Below, piece after piece: positions 24,451-36,892 of a stretch of 64,000 bases of DNA (position 1 is its first letter; the number at the start of each line of letters is the position of its first letter). The notes beneath the pieces were generated by a model. It had not been told where the DNA came from. It saw only the letters and a list, made by a program, of their open reading frames with translations, and ran no database searches. The translations under genes and the position numbers were made by a program. Source of the DNA: Dichetophora obliterata (taxonomy: Eukaryota; Arthropoda; Insecta; Diptera; Sciomyzidae); contig OY986436.1 of assembly GCA_963920525.1 (NCBI GenBank), positions 85,096,970 to 85,160,969 of the forward strand, written 5' to 3'.

Positions 24451-26589
24451 CACTATGCGCCACCATTTTATGGTATAAAATATATGCCCCCTGAACACGA
24501 AAATCACAATAAAAAATTTTTTTATGTATAGGTTTTTGAGATATATATTTCTGAATTTTTTACCCAATTTTTTTGGACATACAATAGCTCCATACATTTT
24601 ATCACACCTTCAGTTTTAATTGATGGATTTTGTTATATTAAATATCAAATTAAAAAAAAATAAATTCAATTTAAATCTAATTTATACAATTTGCTAATTT
24701 GTTGAGAAGTTAGCGCACAATCGAAAGAAATATAAGAAAAAAATAATTTTTTTCAGTGAAAGATAAAATCAAAAAATCTTTAAAAAATTAGCAAAAATAG
24801 AAGACACCAAAATATGCACAGTTTATCGTTTTATGCATACATGTGGCTCTTTTAAAAAAAGAATGAGTTACTGATGAAGAATATTTATGGAAGAACAACG
24901 AAGTTAGAGACAACAATGTGAAGGTACCAAAAATAGAATTTTTTCCGTTTATTTAATTTTATTGCAAACTGGGTAAAACCCGCCGCATTGCTGCCACGCC
25001 CTCTTGTCCAACGTTCATAAAATGAAAGTGTTTCGATAGCAAAAATTTAAGTAGTATGTGAGTGCCACATCCAATTTTTCAACGCACATAAAATGTAATC
25101 AATGAAACTGCATGTGTACATTGAGGCCGAAAATTTGTGTTAAATAAGAGGAGCCACGCCCCCTTGACAAACACCTTAAAATGTTATCATTAAAGCTGCA
25201 TGTGTAGTTTGAGGTCGAATACTGAATTCCGAAGCTGTGCAATCATATAATTTAGGAGGTGCAACGCAACGTGTCCAACTCCCATAAAATGTTATCAGTG
25301 AAACTAAACGTGTAAATTATGGTCGAATACCCAATTTCGATTCGGTGCGAGCCATAACTTCAAAGATATTCGATATCGCAAATTTTTTATAGCTTTGGGC
25401 GGTAAAAGGAGATGTGCCTCCTCCTGAAACCATCTCGTACTTGAAACAAATCCATTGCAAAAGTTTGAGCTCAATCGGACCAGTAGTTTCGAAGTCTTTT
25501 GATCATTTCTTAAAAGTTTCGTAGATATAATGTGACCACGCCCATTTTTGGTATAGTTACCGACAGTTATCATACGAACTTATAACGAAATTTTATTTTA
25601 ATAAGATTATATAATTTTATTTTAGTAAGAATATAGCATTTTTATTGATTTGTGGGCGTTTAAAGGTAAAGCTAATGTTTAGGTCAAGTTTTATTAAAGT
25701 AATGGTAAATGTACATTTCAAAAGTGATTTTGGCTCCTTTTTGCTATCGGTAGTCGATGCCAGAACATGCCAATGACTTTTACATCACAAAAACCTTCAA
25801 ACAATTTGAAGTTTGCTTATATGTCCGATGCTGTACAGAGTTTGATTTGCATAATATAATTGTCCGAACACTTTAAAAATGAGCAAGAGATCGCGAGTTT
25901 TTTTGTGCAATAACCATCCCGACGATTTTTGTTACGTATGCGGTGAATATGTCACTAATAACAAAAAATTATATTTAGTCATAACCTCAAAAAAAAATAT
26001 GAGCAGTACTTTGGAATGGTAATTAAATTATGCAAATCGAACTCTGTACAGCATCGGACATATAAGCAAACTTCAAATTGTTTGAAGGTTTTTGTGATGT
26101 AAAAGTCGTTGGCATGTTGGGTTAATCGATAACTATAGACTATCGATAACAAAAAAGGAGCCGAAATTACTTTTAAAATATACATTTACCATTACTTTAA
26201 AAAAATTTATTTCAGTGTCTTCTATTTTTGCTAATTTTGTAAGGATTTTTCAATTTTATTTTTCACTGAAAAAAATTTTTTCCTTTTTTATATTTCTTTC
26301 GATTGTGTGGAAACTTCTTGATAGATTGGCAAAATCGATGAAAAGAGTTAAAATTAAATTTATTTTTCTTTAATTTGGTATTTATTATAACCAAATCGGT
26401 TAATTACAACTGAAGATATGGTAAAATGTTTGGAGCTATATCCAAAAAAATCGGGTCAAAAATTCAAAAATATATGTCTCGAACACCTATCCATAGAATT
26501 TTTATTGCGATTTTCGTATTCAACGGGCCGAAATCTAAAATAAAAAGTAGTGACATCACAGAAATTTTTTTCCATTTTGGCGCATAGTG
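24451..26589. mobile_element. Nested inverted-repeat element (2.1 kb)
   Basis: 24451-24806 and 26215-26589 are inverted copies: CACTATGCGCC against GGCGCATAGTG at the outer edge, AGAAGACAC against GTGTCTTCT at the inner edge. Inside, 25690-25865 and 26025-26205 form a second inverted pair containing tttgcttatatgtccgatgc and its complement. The left side carries about 880 bp of extra sequence with tandem repeats (24990-25345). The innermost 160 bp (25865-26025) includes a loop-like unique region. No transposase frame is recognisable. Confidence 0.7.
24990..25345. repeat. Degenerate tandem repeat with CCACGCCC motif
   Basis: Three to four units of roughly 100-120 bp share gccacgccc-cttg-ccaac, ataaaatgttatcagtgaaac, tgcatgtgta and gaggtcgaata blocks. 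Spacing and sequence are degenerate. It occupies the asymmetric extra segment of the inverted-repeat element. Confidence 0.65.
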
Positions 26590-29109
26590 TTTTTACTGTA
26601 AAACTTAGAAAAATTATTACCTGGTTTATGAAAGAACTTTTGCCTGATTTCCGCAACAAGAAATCCGTAAAAATGTAGACTTGACCCACAGCGCCATATG
26701 GCCAAAAGCTTTTATTGCTTAGTTGGCATCACTCTGTAGTATGTTTTAGCCAAAGTCCTTCGATCCAAGCTGAGGTGGGTGGGTTTAAAGTAACGTTCCA
26801 GTCTCACTCTTTACCTACTTTAGCCCTCTTGCTGCCATCGGCAGGCAGCAGTCTCCCCAACAAAGCTATAAATCTATCAGTTTTAATAGCTTCTTCCGAA
26901 CATAATTTTATGAGTTTTATTCTGCAAATGTTTTCCACACTGAAATCCAACAACCAACCACCCGCCTCTTTCGTGCTGATATCTCAGAAGACCCACAAAT
27001 TACAAGAAGAAGCAATTCAATCAATCAATTTTGACATTTCAGCTGCCAACCCACCACCGACGAAGTAGTGCTGCCACAGGACGCAGCCGAAGCCGAGAAA
27101 GAACGCCATTTACCGTTATCCTCACGTACACAATCACAATTTTGTGATTTTCTATTTTCCATGAGTTTTGTGTGGGTGGGGGTGACTGACTTCATAACCA
27201 ACAAAATAAAAATAAAAAAACAAAAGCAGAAGAACTTGGAGAAGAAGCATGGAAACACTCTGCACCCAAGACGTCATTCATTCATTCACTGTAAAATGTC
27301 AGTCTTCATGCCTCACTCTTCCCTTCCCTCTATCTATCCATCTATCTCAAAAGCTCTCCTTGTCGCTCTCCTTATTGAATGCTGATGCCCCAACAACCAC
27401 CCTTCTATAACTTTAAATATTTTTTAATTGCCCACCCTTGGCCAACCCATCCACACCGAGCGGACCCACTTGGCCTTGCCATTATTCTTATTTATTTCAC
27501 TTTTTCTTCGTTTTTCTTTTACTTTGTTTTAAAATATTTTTGAATGCTTTGTTCGCTGTAGTTATTTAGACTGTGTTTGGTTTTCGGGGTAATTCAAGTT
27601 GTTTGCCCTCTTTGTGCTTTTTTGCCAATTATCAATAAATTTTAAGTCGAAGACAAAGCAAGCAGAACCAGAAAAAAGAACTTTGAGACAATGAGACGCA
27701 TTGTGAGTAAGACGCATTGTGAGTAAGACTCACGGGCCAGATGAAGTAGAACACTCTGCTATCAACTTTTATGGATACCTATGTCAGGTCGTGGACAGTG
27801 CCTGGACTTCTATCAAAAAATATTTCACTGCCGAATATCGGTTGCAAATTAAGCTACTCCAGGAAATAAGAAGACAGAAGATGGCCGCAATTAATTAAAT
27901 TGCTAACTTAATTGAATTACTGAGAATTAAAATGAGAAAGTTGAAATTGACGATGGTTTATTCCAAATTTTGTAAAATCTATATTGAAATCAACAGAGTC
28001 ATCTATACAAGTTTAAGATTTTAAAATCTTGTTATTTCAACAAAATCTAATACAAAAGCTCATAAAATGCAATGCGGTATCCCTGAAAAGTTATATCAGT
28101 ATTAAGCTTATGCCAAATTTTTCATATTGAAATTTGGCATTGACAACTAATTAATTATTAAAAAAAAACAAAAACAATAATAAAATTTAAAAATGCAAAA
28201 CAAAGGAAATATGAAAATAAAAAGGCTTGAAGATTCAGTGAGGAGAAATTGCCAGTAGCAATTTTGGAGAAACACATTTAAGAGCTCCGGAAATGGCAAA
28301 TGAAATGTAACAACGCAATTGCTCCTTCATGATTTGCTCATTCTTAAATTTATCAAATGAAGTCTTAATTGTCAAATGAAATCTAGCTGTCATGACATGC
28401 CAGATGGAAATACTTTGAAATCACTTTTTCAAATTCGTAAGATTTCGAGCGGCACGTTGAAGCATATTATCTTACATCGTTTTGACTCAGTGCAGATTAA
28501 TGTAGTGTGTTTATACCCAGGCACTGAATCAACTTCAGTGAAAGCGATTGTGAAAGCGTTTTGAAAATTTAACAACTCCAATGAGCAACTGAAATTAAGT
28601 TTGACAATTAAAGCAAAAAAGCTGATTTTCAGAACGGTTTAAAAATAAATTTTTGTTTTGTCACTTTCAAAGCGACTTGAAAGTTTAAGAACCGATTTTA
28701 AATTTGATTGAATTAAATCGCTTTGAAATTTTCAAGACGGATTAAAGTTCAATTTATGCAATGGTTTGAGTCAAATCGACTTGAAGCGTCGGATAAACAT
28801 GGCAATAGTATAACTAATTTTTTGCTTTAGCATTTTTTGTCACATTTAAAAAAAAAATATGTTAAAAATTATGGAATTAAGGACGTAATCGTTTTTTACA
28901 ATGAAAGTGCAATATATTGTAAATATACTGTAAAAGTTTGAGACCAACATTTCAAATATTAACGAAGTTATAGCACTTAGTCGAGAGTGTCTCATAGCTG
29001 CGCGCTGTATGTTATTAAAACTTTAAAAGCGTTTTTCTTAAAACAAAATTGTGTGTTTAAAAATTTTATCAAGCCGATTCAATATCAAGTTTTTGGGTAC
29101 AATTGTCTT
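26590..29109. other. 2.5 kb without a supported gene
   Basis: 26700-27480 is of balanced composition and looks like unique host DNA. Its 117- and 105-codon ORFs overlap on one strand without motifs. At 27687-27730 a short tandem (gagacgcattgtgagtaa) is duplicated. The remainder is AT-rich. I cannot support an exon. Confidence 0.4.
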
Positions 29110-30515
29110 TTCCTATGACATCAACATGTAAAAAGCGTCAGTTCGATCAATGTAAAAAGGTATTGTAGAGGGACCAGTACTGGTCCTTTTTGGAACTAGT
29201 TCAGAACTATATAAAAGTTGGTCAAATTTTCTGTAGGTAATCTATTTACATTGTTTGTTTTAAATTACTTGAAGTACCATTATCACCAGGGCCACCAAAA
29301 CACCTTCTTTTTTGTCCACCTTAGACGTACAAATTAAAAAAAAAATTAAATAAAAAAGATTTTTGTACAGTTTGAGATATTTTTAAAACCATATAAAAAC
29401 ATTTAAACGGTTGTATTTTATTTTCTTATAAAAAAACCATTCCGAAATAAACATTGAAAATTAGGGCAGAGCACCGGATTACATTCTAAATTCAACACAA
29501 TTAGTCGAAGCTATTTTCAATTTAGTTTGTTTAAGATAAATGCGCAGCTTTTTAAAAATAACAACCTGCTTAAAATTTTAAATCTATATATAGTTTGAAT
29601 AATAAAAGTATATAGCCAGTTTACGTAGTACTAGCATACAACTGGTTTCAGAAAGACTAGAACAAAACTAATACTAGCACACTTACTTACTTAGTTGGCG
29701 CTACAACCGTATGTCGGTTTTGGCCTCATCTAAAAATTTGCTCCAGCCATTTCTGTCTCTCGCTTGCTGGCGCCAGTTGGAAATTCCAAGCTTCGTGAGG
29801 TTGTCCTCTACTTAGTGTTTCCAACGAAGATGCGGTCGTCCTCTTCTGCGTTGACCGCCGCTGGGACCAAATCGAATATTTTCTTCAATGGAGCATCGTC
29901 TTTCATGCGCTGAACATGACCTAGGCAGCGAAGCCGCTCGATTTTAATTCGCTTGACTATGTCGATGTCAGCGTACAGCTCATACAGTTCATCATTCCAC
30001 CGTATTCGGTACTCGCCATTGACGCAGATTGGTCCGTAGATCTTACGAAGAATCTTTCTCTCGAATACTCCTAAAGTCTTTTCATCTAAACTGCTCAGCG
30101 TCCAGGTTTGTGATGAGTAAAGTAGGGCGGGCATGTTGAGCGATTTATAGAGCGTGATTTGCGTTCGTCGAGAGAGGGCTCTACTTCTCAATTGCCTACT
30201 GAGCCCAAAGTTACACCTGTTGGCGAGAATTATTCTTCGTTTGATCTCAATGCTGATGTCGTTGGTTGAATTTAAACCAGCATACAACTAGTATGAAAAA
30301 TACTAGAATTGAACTGGCTAAAATAATAGCAATATGAAACTGGTCAATATAAAACTAGAATTTAACTAGTTAAAAATATACTACCACAAAGGTGACTTAA
30401 ATCATACCCGTAAAAAGCCTAGTTTTGATTACACTTCCTATGACATCAACACAGAAAAATAACCATTTTGCGCAATGTAAAAAGCATTTGAGCTGAACTA
30501 GTACTGGTTTTTTTT
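29110..30515. repeat. Direct repeat pair, ACTAG-rich region
   Basis: 29110-29190 and 30430-30515 are about 80-bp direct copies sharing TCCTATGACATCAACA, CAATGTAAAAAG and AGTACTGGT. The DNA between and around is rich in actagt and aactgg words, and an RTE-like fragment is embedded at 29690-30290. The structure could be a decayed element with repeated ends. Confidence 0.55.
29690..30287 (-). pseudogene. RTE-like LINE, RT C-terminal fragment
   Basis: The minus-strand ORF 30287-29808 (159 codons) reads like the C-terminal part of endonuclease-reverse transcriptase polyproteins. Motifs include ANRCNFGLSRQLRS, LSRRTQITLYKSL, a SSQTWTLSSLDE-type block, FERKILRKIYGP and RLRCLGHVQRM. These follow the RT catalytic core, which is absent, so the copy is heavily 5'-truncated. 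The 3' end continues to about 29690, where an acttacttactta microsatellite forms the tail. Clade assignment (RTE or a relative) is from motif memory. Confidence 0.7.
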
Positions 30516-30545
30516 TACCTAGTACATTTACTAGTTTTTAACTAG

Positions 30546-33312
30546 TTGGCTACACTGCAGGGTAGTTTCACAAATTCCATTAATAAAGCTCTCGATACCG
30601 CTTATCCGCAAAAAACTCCAAAGGGAAAGCAAAAGCCACCCTGGAGAAACAAAGGAATCGAGGAGCTCCGTAAAAGGTCCAAAACACTCTTCAATAAGGC
30701 AAAGGCCACTAGATCCACAGATTCGTGAACGAACTGTAAAGTGGCTCTAAAAGAATACAAGAATGAAATGAGAAAATCACAAAGACAAGCCTGGAGGATC
30801 TTTTGTGAAAAAGTAACACAAGCCTCAGAGGTGTCAAGGCTTAGCAAAATTTTAGCGACGGTTCCCTCTAAACTTCATGAAAAAGGAAGATGGTACTTGT
30901 ACCACCAACTGGAATCTCTGAATGATTTAGTAGAAACTCACTTTTCAGGATGTTCAGAGATATGTAATGCACCAATTCAGGAAGATCAAGAATAGTTTCG
31001 AACAATTAAAGTCACCATGACCTATTGGTATAGTTCTCATTGAAATTCAGAAGTAGTACGCACTATTAAGGAGCGGCTCATGTTGATCTACCAAAGCTGC
31101 CTTGACCTATATCACATACCCAAACGTGAAGATTACCTTTATACGTGAATGTGAAGATTACCTTTATACCTACGGCAAAAGCTCACACGTAAACCCAAAA
31201 TACCAATTAGTCTTTCATCTTTTCTTCTAAAAATTCTCGAGTAATTGATCGATATTCTCTTGAGATTTAAAATATAAAAAGCCATTGTCAATAGCACAAT
31301 ATGCTTACACCAAAGGCAAATCCGTGGAAACAGCTCTCCACTTCATAGTCTCCATCACTGAAAAAGCCCTCCATCAGAAGCATATACGATGATAGCTTTT
31401 ATTGATATAGAAGGGGCCTTTAATAACGTCGAATCAAGAGCTATCACTAATGCGCTGAAGGAGCTATGGGTGGATGCCGCACTGATAGCACTGATAAATC
31501 AAATGCTAGTTGGCAGGATGATAAGTGCAAAAATTGGTGCGGCATCCACGTTAAGATCTGTACTGAGGGGAACTCCTCAGGAAGGGGTTCTTTCGCCTCT
31601 ACTCTGGAATTTAGCAGTAAATGAACTGTTAGTCAAACTGTAACTAGAGGGGTGCAGGGTGCCGATAACATTGTTATTGTTACCTCTGGAAGATACATAT
31701 CTACTCTTAGATACATTATGCAAAACTTTCTAAATAATCTAGTCAACTGGGCTATCAGCTATGAGCTCAACGTTAACCCAAATAAAACTGAGTTAATGGT
31801 TTTCTCCAGAAAACACAATTTACCTCTAATTAGTCCTCCTAAACTGGTAAACACAAGACTTAGTTTTTCAGATCCATCAAAATACGTGGGCCTTGTAATG
31901 TATAGGTAACTACACTGAAAGCCCAATCTGCTCGAGAGAGCCAAAAAAGTAAGTACTGCCCTGTACTCATACAAAAAAGTGGTAGGTATCAAATGGGGTC
32001 CTCAACCAAATGCAATGGAAGGCCAATCTTGCTGTAAGGTTCATATAAAAGGTTGTGACACTTGAGAGAAATGCACTCGAACTGTCACTGTGCTTTTCTT
32101 TGTTCTAAGCATTAATTTTCTTCATTTGTTTTGATCCATACTGATAGTTCGCCCGAGCTCTCTCTCAAGTGCCACAACCTTATAAATGAGCCTTGATGGT
32201 GCCATTGTCTGGTGACATGCACTCAAAAACATACTCACTTAAGCCTTCTCCGTAAAGTCCAAAGATCAGCGGAACTGTGCTTCAGTGGAGCCCTACAAAC
32301 CACTTCGACAGATGAATTAGACATAATGCTCCATCTTACACCACTTGACATCCTAGCTAAACAGATGACCGCTAATACAGCCATCGGTACACTAGGACAG
32401 TCATGCCCTCCTATACCTAGGTCCATCGACTACATCACATAAAAACAATCCTTTGAAAGTTCGATGTTTAGGCTCCCATTAGGCTCCCTGATCATTGCAA
32501 TGTATTTCAAGCTGAAATCTCTGCTATACATGAAACGTTAACTTGTCTTCAGGCAAATAAGAGAGCTTCCATGTATTGCACACTATCCGATAGTCAAGCC
32601 GGTTTAAAAGCCGTAGGAACTGTTGAAATAACATCTGAAATAGTTCTCAACTGCCTCAGATCTCTTAATGAGATGGCAAAGCAGCTTAGAATCCTTCATG
32701 CTGAATATGGGCATATGGATTTTCTAAGTAATTGCAAAGAAGATGAACTCGCTCGTACAAGTACTACTTACAATTATCTACAGATAAGGCAAGCCTTGGT
32801 ATTCCTCTCACCACATTTAAACTCCTTACACATGAGTTATCCTGAATTAAAACCAACTACAAATGGTAGGCAGGTAGCACGTGTAATATAACTCGGCAAA
32901 TCTGGCCCAAACTCTCACTTAAGCATTCAAAAGAACTCATTTCTCTTAGTAGAGACGACATCAGTATCATGGTAGGGGTCTTTGAGCACTGCCTGATAGG
33001 CATACACGCTCAGAGATTAAACATTCCCCACAACGACTTCTGCAGAAGCTGTAGAGATGAGGAGGAGGAAGAATCTACAGTATATTTCCTCTGCACTTGC
33101 CCAACGCTGGCTTAAAAACACTTCTTTCACTTAACCAACTGGTAAACAGCAACTGGTAATATTAGGCTTAGTAAACAGCTCAAATTGGTTTAAATAGAGA
33201 AAGGAAAATTTAATCCTTGGTATCACAATAAGCTTCATTAACCTAAGAGTGTCTCATTTGAGTCAGCCACACTAACCTAGCCTAACCTAACCTAACTTAG
33301 CCTAACCTACTC
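30546..33312 (+). pseudogene. LOA/R1-like LINE ORF2, decayed
   Basis: Pieces in order along the plus strand: linker with KQKPPWRNKGIEELR (near 30628), RT with MIAFIDIEGAFNNVESRAI (near 31389) and RGTPQEGVLSPLLWNLAVNEL (near 31568), a palm region where the expected YADD box is replaced by GADNIV (near 31658), thumb region (to 31909), connection (32212-32439), an RNase H piece with LSDSQAGLKAV (near 32580), and a CCHC-like C-terminal zinc region with CRSC and FLCTCPTLA (33037-33115). Several frames and stops are present. RNase H plus terminal zinc motif fits LOA/R1/I-type LINEs. The 3' end is a CCTAA-type tail at 33270-33312. It shares architecture with the LINE at 50061-52230. Confidence 0.8.
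33270..33312 (+). repeat. CCTAA microsatellite tail
   Basis: Repeated cctaacctaacc with variants. The unit equals the ancestral insect telomere repeat (TTAGG on the other strand), but here it sits at a LINE 3' end, so it is best read as the LINE tail. Confidence 0.7.
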
Positions 33313-33777
33313 AGCGGACAAGTCCTTGGCGACTAACAACCATCAATTTTCCTGCGAACAATGCAAGGCCTTGAACTAGGACAGTTGGTTGATAACGTCA
33401 GCAAATCACTCTTCTTAGAGCAACTGCCAGACAATATTCGTGCCGTTCTTGCTATCGTATCAGTTAATAGCAAGATATTAAGAAACTCGCAGAGCAAGTT
33501 GATAAAATTATAGATATGGCCTGTCCTGCAATCATCTCTGCTCTCTCAACATCATCATCTGTACCAGATGCATCTGAAGATATACCACCATGAAATGCCT
33601 TCTCAAAGCAAATTGAAGCCCTTGAGCAACGCTTCGAACAGATGAATTGAAGCAGAGAACACCAGCGTAGACGAAGCTCATCGTTTAAGCGGCGTCCGGT
33701 TCCTAGGAACGTCAACAATGGTTATTGCTGGTATCACAAGCGATTTGGTGATAAAGCAAATGAGTGCACGTCACCAT

Positions 33778-35206
33778 CAGGGCTGCCAACTCGTTTCAAC
33801 CAAATTCCACAATTTTGGTGATCGAACTCCCACATTTTGCAGCCGATTCCCCCCCAAAAATATATATGTATTTAAAAACAGTCCTTATTCAGTAAAAAAT
33901 TTTATCTCTTTTTATTTAAGCTCATATGCAAACATCAACAAAAAATTTGACAAAACATTTTTCAAAAATAGGTTATAATAACATAAAATAATAACATAAA
34001 ATAGGTTATAATAAACGACTAGAATAAATCCTTTTAAAAATTAAATATAAACATGTTTAAAAATGGTTTGGCTTTTTTTTTAATAACGCATTAAATTTAA
34101 GAGATCTGTTATAGGTTTTTTGATAAATTAAATATTAGGGAATTATCTTCAACTAGACCGAATCCGTGTATTCGAAGATATCAATATTGTATTATTTTGA
34201 TGACGCCGCTATTCTAGGTCGTTGTTATATCCAAATATTTTATATATGAGTAAAATATCAAGTATAAACCATTATTTTTTTGAAATTTATAAAATTTTTA
34301 CTATTATATTTATAACGTCACTTTGTAGGGATATATTTCAAATAAGTGATAAATATTTCACGCCAAAGCATGTATGCAAAATTTGAAGCATATGCTTTTA
34401 TTTTTGTGGCATTCGAAGAGATCACTTTTGCTAAAATCCTTTTAGCTAAAATTACTTTGTATGGGAGGTAGACGTGGTTTTCATCCGATTTCGCTCATTC
34501 TTGAACTCGATCTTATTTTTTTGTAATATAGCCGATAGACAGACAGACGGTCATGACTAAACCAATTCAGCAGGTGAGTTGATAAAAAATATAGGTACAT
34601 ACTTTTCTATAGCTACCACGCCTCCTTATTTTTTTTTAAAGATTAAAAAACCAAGTCATGCGCCTTAAACAAACAAATTTTGGTCTTTCACCTGAAAGGA
34701 AAGAGATAGATTATTTAAAGGATTTGATTGGAAACCATACGTTAAATATTGATTAGGCGAAACAAAATTATTCACAATTTAGTTGTGGATTTTTTTAGTT
34801 TTCCATAATTCTTAAATGTAGGAAAGAACAAAGAAAGTGGAGAAACCATGCCCGAGCCCGGATTCGAACCAGGAACCTCTGGGTTGATAGTCTAGCGCAC
34901 TCTACACCAGACTACAAAAGCCGACAAACGGAGTGACAAAATTAATATAGCCGTTACGCAGTACGCGTGGGGATGTAAAAACTGAGGTTTTTAATGCAAT
35001 GAGTAAGTTCAGGAATAAAAAAACTCAACAAAAGTTTCTAAGCATATTAATACGGAACATTTTTAAATTTGCTATGATTTTTAAAAGAATTTAGAAATAA
35101 AAGAAAAATAAAATTTATTCCCCTAAAAATTAACTCATTTACCCACTTCCCCATCGAGTCAAAATTCCACCCAAATGGGGGAATTCCCCACAAGTTGGCA
35201 AGCCTG
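33778..35206. mobile_element. Nonautonomous hAT element (1429 bp)
   Basis: A perfect 8-bp duplication GTCACCAT lies at 33770-33777 and 35207-35214. Tips are CAGGGCTGCCAACT (left) and AGTTGGCAAGCCTG (right), imperfectly inverted. The interior is AT-rich without transposase and contains a tRNA-like sequence (34850-34928). It interrupts the gag zinc-knuckle region of the gypsy element. Confidence 0.9.
34850..34928 (-). repeat. tRNA-like / SINE head inside hAT
   Basis: On the minus strand a consensus B box GGTTCGAATCC (34860-34870) follows a TAGTCTGGTGTAGAG A-box-like stretch (34901-34915) at tRNA-like spacing. The acceptor and anticodon stems are imperfect, so I call it a SINE head or tRNA pseudogene. 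Confidence 0.55.
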
Positions 35207-35309
35207 GTCACCATGCAACTACCCAAAAAAACAAAGACGCATTTCGGACTCGTCGGCCGCCAAAATTGCTAGCAACACAACCGGCCGTCTATTTATCAAC
35301 GATAAAATC

Positions 35310-35577
35310 AAATAATGACATATTGGATTGATACAGCAGCAGACATTTCGGTTATTCCAAGGAATAAGTATGTAACAAACTCATTTGAAAGTGCTAGCAT
35401 CCAGCTTTTTGCCGGGAATGGTACACCTATCAAGACTTTTGGAATTAGAAATTTCCAACTTGATCTTGGGCTTAGAAAATCATTTTCGTGGTTAGTTACT
35501 GTACTAGATGTTACAAAATGCATCACCGGATCTGATTTTCTTAAGCACTATCACCTTCTGCCCGGTCTCAAAAACTA
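35310..35577 (+). pseudogene. gypsy-type protease remnant
   Basis: An 87-codon frame contains WIDTAADISVIP, equivalent to the retropepsin active-site loop (normally D-T/S-G), with the glycine replaced by alanine. A second half with GSDFLKHYHLL matches the end of the protease domain. It belongs to the same decayed element as the surrounding gag and RT pieces. Loss of the active-site glycine and disconnected frames indicate no function. Confidence 0.7.
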
Positions 35578-35749
35578 AAAACTAGTCAATGGAACTACGT
35601 TACTGTCAGCAGTTAGTAGCATCTTAAAAGAACCATCACTTAAAATAACAACGATAATCAAAGACAACACTGCTTATCAAAACCTGCTTGCAGAATTTCC
35701 AGATATTCACAACGTTGCGATGTCACTTTCAAGCAAGAAAAATGGCTTT

Positions 35750-36700
35750 TATCATCACATCAATACTTTCGGACCTCCTGTGTGAGCAAAGATACGACCT
35801 CTTGATTCCAAACGGTTTAGTATAGCAAAAAATGAGTTCAGGCTAATGCTGAACAACAAAATTATTCTTCCTTGTAAAATTATGTGGTCTAATCCTTTCA
35901 ATATGGCTCCTAAAAAGAATGGTGAATGGAAACCCTGCGGAGATTCCCGACTGTTAAACAAAATGTCTGTTTCCGATCGGCATCCCATCCCTTTTTTTAG
36001 TATTATGCTCATTCTCTTCAAGCTCGCTATTTTTGTTTCAAAGCTAGACCTTATTGGAGCTTACCATCAAATCAGCATGCATCCTGATGACAATAAAAAA
36101 AACTGCTATAATAACGCCATTTGGCTTATTTGAATTTCTCAAAATGCCAGTCGGCTTAAGAAATGCAGCCTAAAGCTTCCAATGTCTTATAGAAGAAATT
36201 GGTCGCGATATGGACTTTGTTTTCGTTTATATCGATGATGTTATTTTAGAATTTCAATTTGATATAAAATCTGTTAAGGCTTAGCAACCAAAACATAAAT
36301 AAATAAATAAATGTTCTGATTGCATCATTTACCAAAGAACAGCATCTTTAACATGTGAGAGAAGTTTTTGCACAATTTCGAAAATTTGGTTTGTCATGCA
36401 ATTCAATAAACCGGAAATTGATTTTCTCGGATTTCACATTAATTCCGAAGGAAGCAAACCGACATTTTCAAAGATGCAATCTATTACTAAATACCCAAAA
36501 TGGTTTCAGAATTACTTCACTTTAAATGTATGCTTAATTTTTACCGTCGTTTTTTACCTCAAGCTAATAAATTAGAAGCTCCACTCAACGATTATCTTAA
36601 ACGTGCTGCTAAAAAGTTTAAACGACCTATAGTTTGGACAACTTGAGCCAATGAGCCAATTACAAGAGCATTGATACTTTTTAATGAGCTCAGTGTATCC
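35750..36700 (+). pseudogene. gypsy-type reverse transcriptase remnant
   Basis: Pieces include NPFNMAPKKNGEWKPCGDSR (near 35890), VSKLDLIGAYHQISMHPDD (near 36035, motif A), a shifted frame with FLKMPVGLRNAA (near 36135), and VYIDDVIL (near 36225, catalytic YxDD). FLGFHINSEG follows near 36427. An A-rich insertion (36250-36311) falls right after the catalytic box, and frames shift repeatedly. Confidence 0.75.
36250..36311 (+). mobile_element. Short LINE 3' tail insertion
   Basis: About 60 bp ending in aataaataaataaataaat interrupts the gypsy RT just after the YIDD box; the RT-like translation resumes beyond it. This fits a severely 5'-truncated LINE insertion. Confidence 0.5.
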
Positions 36701-36885
36701 TGTGATTTTGACCTTTTTGATCCTAATCAATTAAATAAAAATTTTGTTGATAGTATTTTTTTAACATAGAATTTTCTACTTCTATATTAAGTATAACTTA
36801 CTTAGTATGTTGATTTTTATTGTAAATTTAGTCTGTAAGGAAATGTACTCCAAAGACTTTAATAAACTAAACTAAACTAACTTTA
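36690..36885 (+). mobile_element. Second short LINE 3' end insertion
   Basis: A LINE-like coding scrap (SCDFDLFDPNQLN, near 36697) followed by noncoding sequence and an ataaactaaactaaactaa tail (near 36863) separates the RT from the RNase H part of the gypsy element. The downstream frame resumes at about 36893. Confidence 0.5.
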
Positions 36886-36892
36886 CTTCTAC

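Larger units (their letters stand above)
33315..35290 (+). pseudogene. gypsy-type gag remnant with zinc knuckle, split by hAT
   Basis: From about 33360 the frames resemble a gypsy Gag (LFLEQLPDNIRAVLAI near 33412), followed by a basic stretch and a CWYHKRFGDKANEC-type zinc box starting near 33725. The box begins Cys-x2-His, with a further Cys before the hAT insertion at 33778. The remaining part lies beyond the insertion at 35215, followed by a serine- and arginine-rich segment up to the protease. The Cys-His-Cys-Cys spacing is what I recall for the CsRn1/Kabuki branch of gypsy elements. Frameshifts plus the 1.4-kb insertion disrupt it. The 5' LTR and N-terminal gag are absent. Confidence 0.6.

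Noticed and set aside
26715..27385. Host protein exon (117 and 105 codon ORFs)
   Set aside because: No domain, low-complexity composition and no splice context I could support.
33270..33312. Internal telomere or chromosome-end scar
   Set aside because: Short, and exactly at the 3' end of a LINE, with a similar tail on another LINE fragment.
34850..34928. Functional tRNA gene (perfect B box)
   Set aside because: Poor stem pairing and location inside a transposon favour a SINE head or pseudogene.
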